Assembly (NCBI GenBank): GCA_029263275.1
Contig: JAJCXU010000439.1
Location: forward strand, 1-7,024
DNA length: 7,024 bases
Origin: Ilumatobacter sp.
GTDB taxonomy: Bacteria; Actinomycetota; Acidimicrobiia; Acidimicrobiales; Ilumatobacteraceae
Direction of reading: 5' to 3'
Made by a program: the position numbers and the translations under genes. Below the pieces are notes generated by a model. The model did no database searches and was not told the DNA's origin. It worked only from the letters and a program-made list of their open reading frames with translations. This document shows positions 1-5,441 of the stretch, one piece after another (positions within the stretch are counted from its first letter, which is position 1; each line of letters starts with the position of its first letter).

Positions 1-492
1 GCCACCGAGTACATGTTCCAGATGGCCACGATCGCCTACCACACGCTCCACGGTGAGCAGTCGGTCACGCTGACCGCCGATGACATCAGCGGCGCAATCG
101 CGGCCGAGAAGCTCGACGCCGATGGCACGTACAACGGTGTCGTCGAGGCGTATCAGGGTCAAGTGCTCGAGCCCGGCACCTATGCCGTTCCGGTCGAGGG
201 CCGCTACTGGACGGGCTTCGCCCGCACCGACGTGCTCGACGGGCCTGCCCGCGAAGGCGCATGGAGCGGCACGGCACATGCACTCGTCGCTGAACTCGGC
301 GTCGGCGCTGCGACCCACAGCACGCTGCAACTTGCCCTCGGCGTTGCAGCCCTTCTGGCTGGTCTCGGTCTGGTCTCCACCGTGATGGGCATTGCCTTCC
401 TGATGCACACCCGCCAGTCGATGAAGGAGAAGGCACCGAACACCATTCCCGATGCACTCCTGCACGACACGCCCGACACGGCGAACGGCTGA
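1..492 (+). CDS. C-terminal part of a membrane-anchored hypothetical protein (5' end outside window)
   Basis: The reading frame is open from the first base and ends at TGA 490-492, giving 163 residues. The first ATG is at 13, but the frame continues upstream of it with no ribosome binding site, so the gene most likely starts outside the window. The visible part is a roughly 105-residue hydrophilic domain rich in Asp, Glu, Gly and Thr, then one long hydrophobic segment at about residues 108-135, then a short charged tail (HTRQSMKEK...). This fits a protein anchored by a C-terminal helix, with the hydrophilic part probably outside the membrane, perhaps with another helix in the missing N-terminus. 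The pattern of an extracellular region followed by a helix near the end vaguely recalls small actinobacterial membrane proteins often mislabelled 'LigA-like', but I cannot confirm homology. No catalytic motif is visible. A strong hairpin follows at once, so this is probably the last gene of its transcript. Confidence 0.7.
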   Translation, partial: ATEYMFQMATIAYHTLHGEQSVTLTADDISGAIAAEKLDADGTYNGVVEAYQGQVLEPGTYAVPVEGRYWTGFARTDVLDGPAREGAWSGTAHALVAELGVGAATHSTLQLALGVAALLAGLGLVSTVMGIAFLMHTRQSMKEKAPNTIPDALLHDTPDTANG

Positions 493-526
493 CAGCAACC
501 CGGCGGTGTGATCCGCCACAGCGCGA

Positions 527-572
527 GACCCCGGGTGGGCTCCTCTTCGTGAGGAGCACGTCCGGGGTCTTT
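527..572 (+). terminator. Two-tier hairpin, probable intrinsic terminator
   Basis: The outer stem pairs GACCCCGG (527-534) with CCGGGGTC (562-569), both perfect. The inner stem pairs GCTCCTC (539-545) with GAGGAGC (551-557) around a TTCGT loop. The two stems are separated by small internal loops of 4 nt on each side. A short T run (570-572) follows, then C, so the U-tract is weak, which is common in high-GC actinobacteria. The hairpin lies 35 nt after the stop codon of the upstream gene and before the next coding region, as expected for a transcription terminator. A smaller 5-bp hairpin (502-506 with 513-517) sits just upstream. Confidence 0.75.
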
Positions 573-580
573 CGCGTCTC

Positions 581-1072
581 GTGCTGATTCCAGTGGCCCG
601 TGACATTCGCCTCTGGTTGGCCCGCGACGACCTGCACAACATCGAGGGAGCGGGCCGAAGATCGACAGGAGCTCGACATGAAACCCGGACGCGTGATCGC
701 ACCGGGACACAGGAATTGACATGGGAGCCGACGGGTGGGCGGTGGACAGCGATCGTGATGAATGCCGACGGGTCGCCGGGCGTCGCGGCCGACGTCAACG
801 TCGGCGCCCGCGCCGGAGTGTTGGTCCCGCTCGCGCTGCTGTTGATCGGGCTGGGAGTCGTGTTCACGGCGACCGCGGTGACACTCATCATCGTCGGTGC
901 GTCCGGTCGCCGCGACGAACAGAGCTCCATCGCCGAGGCCGACGCGCCAACAGACCACGGCCCAAGCGCGCCTGTCAGTGCGCCCTGGGCTGCGCCGACG
1001 TCGCCTCCGCTGCCCCCGCCACAATTGGAGGGAGCGTCGACCGCCAGCCCAGAAGACGAGGTGGCGCACTAG
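581..1072 (+). CDS. Small single-pass membrane protein, apparently lacking the N-terminal part of its family; possible pseudogene
   Basis: The frame runs from GTG 581 to TAG 1070-1072 (163 residues). An in-frame TGA at 509-511 blocks any longer start. Residues from about 42 onward (GTQELTW..., then MNADGS at 60-65, then a helix at about 79-107) resemble the C-terminal end of a larger actinobacterial membrane protein family. From memory, such proteins carry an N-terminal helix and a roughly 150-residue extracytoplasmic domain before this tail. Here that part is missing: residues 1-41 are Arg-rich, low in hydrophobic content and have no signal peptide. The tail after the helix is Pro/Ala/Ser/Glu-rich and probably disordered. 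The start is uncertain: GTG 581, GTG 593, TTG 617 and TTG 716 are all possible and none has a convincing ribosome binding site. GTG 581 lies almost against the upstream terminator. This may be a 5'-truncated remnant or a genuinely short protein. Function unknown. Confidence 0.5.
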   Translation: MLIPVARDIRLWLARDDLHNIEGAGRRSTGARHETRTRDRTGTQELTWEPTGGRWTAIVMNADGSPGVAADVNVGARAGVLVPLALLLIGLGVVFTATAVTLIIVGASGRRDEQSSIAEADAPTDHGPSAPVSAPWAAPTSPPLPPPQLEGASTASPEDEVAH

Positions 1073-1140
1073 GGGGTCGGTCCAGTCATCTGGCCTTTGT
1101 GCTCTAACGGTGGGAGCGGCTCGTCCGGCACGCTGAAACC

Positions 1141-2073
1141 ATGGAACTGTCCGCCACAGAACGCCGCGACGTGCTCGCGATTCGGAGGGTGGTTGTCGGC
1201 GTCGATGGTTCGGCCGAGTCGAATTCTGCACTCGAATGGGCGGCGCGAGTGATCGAGCGGGATGGCGTCGTACACGCCGTCGCTGCCCTCTCACCAGCGA
1301 GCGAACTGGCAATCGCCGCGGTCCAGGTCGATTCGGCCGACTTGATCAGAACGCTGACGAATGACCTGGAGACCGACTGGACCGCAGCGGTTCGAGCTGG
1401 CGGTCACCACATCGTCACGGAGGTGGTCGAGGACGACCCAGCTGACGCACTCATGCAGGTCGCCCAAACCGTCGATGCCGACCTCATCGTCGTCGGCGTG
1501 CACGCCAAGCCGAAGCGGGTCCCGCGAACGATCGGACACGTCACGGCCAAACTCATCCACCAAACGACTCGACCGCTCGCCGTCGTCGACAATGACACCG
1601 CAACTCCCTTCGTGGACGGCGCAACGGTGGTTGCCCATGCTGGCCACGGCGAAGCGACCACAGCGGCGGTGCAGTGGGCGGCTGGTTTCGCCGACATCCA
1701 TGGCACCGACCTGAGCTTGGTTCGCTCGACGCGGAACCGGCCGTCGCTCGGGCCCGAGGGGCTGCTTGATGTGCTCGCGTTCTATCTCGATCCGTCGATG
1801 CTGCGTCGATGGGCGGCAGAAGACCTCGCCAAGCTTGCCGATGAACTCCAGCAATCGACCGAGCGTGATCTGCGAATCACGTGGTCGTCGAAGACGGGAG
1901 CATCGGGCCCACGACTGATCGAGGCGAGCGTGAACGCGACGCTACTCGTTGTCGGCCGCAACACGTTGCCAGCCCTGGATCACGTGATCCCGAAAGCATT
2001 GCGACACGTCATCGTCCACGCCCCATGCCCGGTGGTCATCATCCCTCCAGTCGCCCCGCTCCCGGGCGACTGA
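1141..2073 (+). CDS. Universal stress protein, two tandem Usp domains
   Basis: This 310-residue protein has two Usp domains, the usual size for actinobacterial tandem USPs. Domain 1 (about residues 15-150) opens with VVVGVDGS (17-24), the classic first strand and loop of the family. It has the later strand DADLIVVGV (112-120) and ends in RPLAVVD (144-150). Domain 2 (about 161-302) ends with ATLLVVGR (266-273) and CPVVIIPP (296-303). The ATP-binding signature G-X2-G-X9-G-(S/T) is degenerate in domain 1 (G119-X2-A122-X9-G132-H133). In domain 2 it is essentially lost: G272 is kept, but Thr275 and Lys285 stand at the next two key positions. Weak or altered nucleotide binding is therefore likely. 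The ATG at 1141 gives a short leader before the first strand; GTG 1171 is an alternative, and neither has a clear Shine-Dalgarno. The P-type ATPase gene begins 14 nt after the stop. USPs are soluble cytoplasmic proteins that often act as regulators of partner proteins; a link to the pump is inference. Confidence 0.9.
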   Translation: MELSATERRDVLAIRRVVVGVDGSAESNSALEWAARVIERDGVVHAVAALSPASELAIAAVQVDSADLIRTLTNDLETDWTAAVRAGGHHIVTEVVEDDPADALMQVAQTVDADLIVVGVHAKPKRVPRTIGHVTAKLIHQTTRPLAVVDNDTATPFVDGATVVAHAGHGEATTAAVQWAAGFADIHGTDLSLVRSTRNRPSLGPEGLLDVLAFYLDPSMLRRWAAEDLAKLADELQQSTERDLRITWSSKTGASGPRLIEASVNATLLVVGRNTLPALDHVIPKALRHVIVHAPCPVVIIPPVAPLPGD

Positions 2074-2087
2074 CCTCCACGCTCGAC

Positions 2088-4499
2088 GTGTCTCCGCACG
2101 AGACCCTCACGCCGGCCCATCGCGGTCTCACGACTGAGGAAGTCGAACGTCGCCGCATCGCCGGGCAGGTCAACGAAGTCCCGGACCGAACGTCGCGGAC
2201 ATACCGAGAGATCGTCCGCAGCAACATCCTCACTCGCTTCAACGCGATTATCTCCGTGCTTGCCGCAGTGATTCTGATCTTCGGGGACCTGATCGACGCG
2301 GTGTTCGCCCTCGTCATGGTGCTCAACGCCGGAATCGGCATCGTGCAGGAGGCGCGAGCCAAACAAACCCTCGACCGTCTCAAGGTGCTGATCGCACCCA
2401 CCACGATCGTCGTCCGCGATGGCCGCGATCTCGAGGTTGCTCCCTCGGCACTCGTGCTCGGTGATCTGATTCGGCTCCGTCCGGGCGATCAAGTCCCCGT
2501 CGACGCCGACGTGCTCGATTCGATCGCACTCGAGGTCGACGAATCCGCACTGACCGGCGAGGCTGACCCTGTCCCGAAACGCCCCGGCGACGAGGTGCGG
2601 TCAGGGAGCGCCATCCTCGCCGGCACCGCGGAAGTCGTCGCTACACGGGTTGGTGGCGACGCGTGGGTACATCAACTCGTCGCTCAGGCAAAGGAGTTCG
2701 TGCTGACCACATCGGAGATCCGCTCCGGAGTGGATCGGTTGCTGCGTGTCGTCAGTTGGATGATCGGGCCGCTCGCGGCGTTGCTGCTGTGGAGCCAACT
2801 GCGCGGTGCCGAGCGGTTCGAAGACGGTCTGGTCTCGGCGGTGGCTGGCGTCGTCGGTCTCGTCCCGCAAGGCCTCGTCCTGCTGGTCAGCATGGCCATG
2901 GCGGTCGCAATCCTCCGACTCAGTCGCAACCATGTGGTCGTCCAGGAGCTTCACGCGGTGGAAGGGTTGGCACGAGTCGACGTGCTGTGCGTCGACAAGA
3001 CCGGCACGCTCACGACCGGGCGGTTCGATCTCGACGACATCATCACGCTCGATTCAGACATCGATGTGCGAGGTGGACTCGGCGCACTCACCGCCTCGGA
3101 GGTCAGCCCCACCGCGTCAACGCGAATACTGGCCGACGTCCTCGAAGTGCCACAGGGCTGGGACCCCGTCGAGCACGTCGCCTTCTCGTCGGCTCGCAAG
3201 TGGAGTGCAACGACGTTCCGAGATCGCGGCACGTGGGTGATCGGCGCACCGGAGATCCTCATGGATGCTGCGGGCTCGCCACCTGATGCCCGCGAGCGGG
3301 AGTTGGTGGCGCAATTGACCAGTGAGGCAAAACGGGTGCTGCTCGTCGCGACCTCCGCTGCACCGCTCGACGGCGAACCCGAACTCCCGCCGACACTCCG
3401 ACCCGTCGGACTGGTCGTGCTCGTGGAACAACTCCGCGTTGATGCCGCCGAGATCATGGACTACTTCGCGCAACAACAGGTGGTGGTGAAGATCATCTCC
3501 GGTGACAGCGCGAGTACCGTTTCGGCAGTCGCCAAGCGCCTCGGCATCGACGGCGCGGAACAGCACATCGACCTGCGCGAGGTCCGGGCCGACACCCTTG
3601 ATGAGCTCGTCGAAGAGACCACCGTGTTCGGGCGAGTGCAGCCAGAACAGAAGCGCCAACTCGTCGAAACCCTGCAACGTGCAGGCCACACGGTGGCCAT
3701 GACCGGCGACGGCGTCAACGACATCCCCGCACTCAAGACGGCCGACATCGGCATTGCGATGGACACGGCCACGTCAGCGACCAAGTCGGTGGCGCAGCTC
3801 GTGTTGCTCGACGGTCGCTTCGACCGCCTGCCACATGTTGTCGCCGAGGGTCGCCGGGTCGTGGCGAACATGGAACGGGTGTCATCACTGTTCATCACCA
3901 AGACGGTGTACGCCGCGATCTTCGCGCTCGCCATCGGCGTCTCGGGTGCGGTCTTTCCGTTTCTCCCGCGCCACATGAGTCTGGTGTCCGAACTCACCAT
4001 CGGTGCCCCTGCGTTCCTCCTGAGTTTCCGAGCGGCCGACGAACCCTGTCGAACCGGATACTTGCGACGAGTCCTTCGCTTCTCGATCCCGGCTGGGATT
4101 GTCGTCTCCGCGGTCACGCTCGTCACCTACTGGACGATGCGGTCGGGCCCGATCGAGACATCGCTGGAAGAGGCGCGGACTGCCTCGACGTTCGTGCTGA
4201 CGACGATTGCGTTCTGGGTGCTGTACCGATTGATCCGACCGATCGACCGCTACGACGCTCTCCTGCTTGTCGCGTTCATCGCGATCTTCGTCGCGGTGAT
4301 CACCGCAGCTCCGACACGTACGTTCTATGCGTTGGACTGGCCATCGGTCACCGCGATCGTTGCCGTGACCGCGATCATGGCCGGCAGCATCGTCCTCCTC
4401 GAGGTGGTGCTCCATTGGCTTCCGCCAGAACGATGGGCGTGGTTGACCCGACTGACTGGCAGTGCGCCGACCGAAACACGCCCGGCACCTCCTTCCTGA
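2088..4499 (+). CDS. Cation-transporting P-type ATPase, CtpE-like (probable Ca2+ or related cation pump)
   Basis: From GTG 2088 this is 803 residues, close to mycobacterial CtpE (about 800). The N-terminus GLTTEEVERR...GQVNEVPD is the usual cytoplasmic lead-in. Helix pairs follow at about 51-86 and 221-275, then six helices between about 605 and 776, ten in all. The actuator loop carries TGEA (156-159; TGES in most pumps, catalytic Glu158 kept). DKTGTLT has the phosphorylated Asp303. The nucleotide-binding domain shows FSSARKWSA (366-374) and GAPE (386-389). The hinge motif TGDGVND is at 539-545. The M4 motif is PQGL (260-263) rather than the PEGL of classic Ca2+ pumps. QELHAVEGLARVD before the phosphorylation site and LTIGAPAFLL in M6 (636-645) are typical of the CtpE group. 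CtpE of mycobacteria has been reported as a Ca2+ importer; the substrate here is inferred. The frame is open further upstream, inside the stress-protein gene (ATG 2025), but GTG 2088 fits family length best and avoids overlap. No clear ribosome binding site precedes it, so translational coupling to the preceding gene is possible. Confidence 0.9.
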   Translation: MSPHETLTPAHRGLTTEEVERRRIAGQVNEVPDRTSRTYREIVRSNILTRFNAIISVLAAVILIFGDLIDAVFALVMVLNAGIGIVQEARAKQTLDRLKVLIAPTTIVVRDGRDLEVAPSALVLGDLIRLRPGDQVPVDADVLDSIALEVDESALTGEADPVPKRPGDEVRSGSAILAGTAEVVATRVGGDAWVHQLVAQAKEFVLTTSEIRSGVDRLLRVVSWMIGPLAALLLWSQLRGAERFEDGLVSAVAGVVGLVPQGLVLLVSMAMAVAILRLSRNHVVVQELHAVEGLARVDVLCVDKTGTLTTGRFDLDDIITLDSDIDVRGGLGALTASEVSPTASTRILADVLEVPQGWDPVEHVAFSSARKWSATTFRDRGTWVIGAPEILMDAAGSPPDARERELVAQLTSEAKRVLLVATSAAPLDGEPELPPTLRPVGLVVLVEQLRVDAAEIMDYFAQQQVVVKIISGDSASTVSAVAKRLGIDGAEQHIDLREVRADTLDELVEETTVFGRVQPEQKRQLVETLQRAGHTVAMTGDGVNDIPALKTADIGIAMDTATSATKSVAQLVLLDGRFDRLPHVVAEGRRVVANMERVSSLFITKTVYAAIFALAIGVSGAVFPFLPRHMSLVSELTIGAPAFLLSFRAADEPCRTGYLRRVLRFSIPAGIVVSAVTLVTYWTMRSGPIETSLEEARTASTFVLTTIAFWVLYRLIRPIDRYDALLLVAFIAIFVAVITAAPTRTFYALDWPSVTAIVAVTAIMAGSIVLLEVVLHWLPPERWAWLTRLTGSAPTETRPAPPS

Positions 4500-4561
4500 G
4501 GCGGGTACCGACGTCCAGATCCACCAACGAATCGAGCGGTACCAAGGGACCTACTCCCCTG

Positions 4562-4585
4562 GCGCCAGCAACGCATTCGTGGCGC
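4562..4585 (+). other. Short inverted repeat in the ATPase-ABC intergenic gap
   Basis: GCGCCA (4562-4567) and TGGCGC (4580-4585) can form a 6-bp stem with a 12-nt loop. It lies in the 133-nt gap (4500-4632) between the P-type ATPase and the ABC genes. No T-tract follows, so it is a weak terminator candidate; it could also be a binding site or chance. The rest of the gap shows no promoter I can defend, although one is expected here if the ABC pair is transcribed independently. Confidence 0.25.
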
Positions 4586-4622
4586 GATGGCTGTGGCGGG
4601 AACGAAAGGATCGAGAGAGCCT

Positions 4623-4628
4623 GAGGAG
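4623..4628 (+). promoter_or_regulatory. Ribosome binding site for the ABC ATPase
   Basis: GAGGAG ends 4 nt before ATG 4633. This is the best Shine-Dalgarno match in the window and decides in favour of ATG 4633 over upstream ATG 4462, which lies inside the P-type ATPase gene. A second, weaker candidate is GGAG (4711-4714), 2 nt before ATG 4717; that spacing is too short to prefer. Confidence 0.6.
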
Positions 4629-4632
4629 CCCC

Positions 4633-5436
4633 ATGAGACTCAAGTCGAACAAGAACGCGCCGATCGTGGAGTCGGACGGCACCGCGCCGCTGGACACGAA
4701 TCTCGGCGACGGAGCAATGGCCGCGACCGCTCGCGGCCTCACCAAGATCTACGGGAGTGGCGACACACAAGTCGTTGCGCTTGATCACGTGGACGTCGGA
4801 TTCCAGGCGCAACGCCTGACGGCAATCATGGGACCGTCCGGTTCGGGCAAGTCCACGTTGCTGCACTGCATGGCAGGCCTCGACGTAGTGACCGACGGCG
4901 ACGTCCGGATCGGCAACACGCAGATCGCCCAGCTCTCCGACAAGGAGCTCACGTTGTTGCGCCGTCAGCGACTCGGGTTCATTTTCCAGGCGTTCAACCT
5001 GGTGCCGACGCTCACGGCCGAAGAGAACATCCTCCTGCCACTGCACCTCGGCGGAAACGAAGCGGACCCCGAGTGGGAACGTCAAGTTACCGACAGTCTG
5101 CAACTCGACGCCCGTCTGCATCACCGACCAAGCGAACTGTCGGGTGGTCAGCAGCAGCGCGTCGCAGTTGCTCGCGCGCTGGTGACACGGCCCGACATCA
5201 TCTTCGCGGACGAGCCGACCGGAAACCTCGATTCCAAAGCCGGCAACGAAGTCCTCGGATTTCTTCGGCGCGCCGTGAACGACTGGCAACAGACCGTCGT
5301 GATGGTCACCCACGACCCGGGTGCGGCGTCCTACGCGGACGTCGTGGTGTTCCTTCGGGACGGCCAGGTCGTTGGACGGCTCGAAGACCCAACCCCCGAG
5401 TTGGTGTTCGACCGGATCCAGGCGTTGGAGGCGTAG
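4633..5436 (+). CDS. ABC transporter ATP-binding protein, MacB/LolD family
   Basis: From ATG 4633 the protein is 267 residues and contains one complete ABC nucleotide-binding domain. Walker A is GPSGSGKST (67-75), the Q-loop glutamine is Gln119 (FIFQAFNLVPTLTAEEN), the signature is LSGGQ (169-173), Walker B is IIFADE (189-194) with catalytic Glu194, the D-loop is NLDS (198-201) and the switch histidine is His227 (MVTHD). All catalytic residues are present, so it should be an active ATPase. GLTKIYGSGDTQVVALDHV and the FNLVPTLTAEENILLPL segment are typical of the LolD/MacB/FtsE-like group, which drives substrate release or mechanical signalling in the envelope rather than classic transport through a channel. 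About 28 polar residues precede the domain; these would vanish if ATG 4717 were the start. The cognate permease begins 5 nt downstream and its ribosome binding site lies inside this gene, so the two are an operon. The substrate is not predictable. Confidence 0.95.
   Translation: MRLKSNKNAPIVESDGTAPLDTNLGDGAMAATARGLTKIYGSGDTQVVALDHVDVGFQAQRLTAIMGPSGSGKSTLLHCMAGLDVVTDGDVRIGNTQIAQLSDKELTLLRRQRLGFIFQAFNLVPTLTAEENILLPLHLGGNEADPEWERQVTDSLQLDARLHHRPSELSGGQQQRVAVARALVTRPDIIFADEPTGNLDSKAGNEVLGFLRRAVNDWQQTVVMVTHDPGAASYADVVVFLRDGQVVGRLEDPTPELVFDRIQALEA
5427..5431 (+). promoter_or_regulatory. Ribosome binding site for the permease, inside the ABC ATPase gene
   Basis: GGAGG lies within the last codons of the ATPase, 10 nt before ATG 5442. 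The placement implies that the ATPase and permease are translated from the same mRNA. Confidence 0.5.
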
Positions 5437-5441
5437 TCGAC

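Noticed and set aside
678..719. A short frame from ATG 678 with an upstream AGGAG (13 codons).
   Set aside because: Too short to support as a gene. It overlaps the 581-1072 frame and ends at TGA 717-719 without any recognisable peptide, though a leader role cannot be excluded.
716..721. TTGACA resembling a -35 promoter box.
   Set aside because: It falls inside the conserved coding stretch (codons for Leu-Thr) and has no -10-like hexamer at 16-18 nt downstream.
86..1312. A 408-codon minus-strand frame across the first two genes and the start of the stress protein gene.
   Set aside because: Arg-rich translation without recognisable motifs; it crosses a strong terminator and three + strand genes, so it is a composition artefact.
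4504..4543. Two copies of GGTACC (4504-4509 and 4538-4543) in the gap before the ABC genes.
   Set aside because: Six-base palindromes can recur by chance; the flanks do not match, and there is no further symmetry suggesting an operator.
4375..5313. A 312-codon minus-strand frame opposite the ABC ATPase.
   Set aside because: It mirrors a fully conserved ABC ATPase on the + strand, spans an intergenic gap and shows no family motif.
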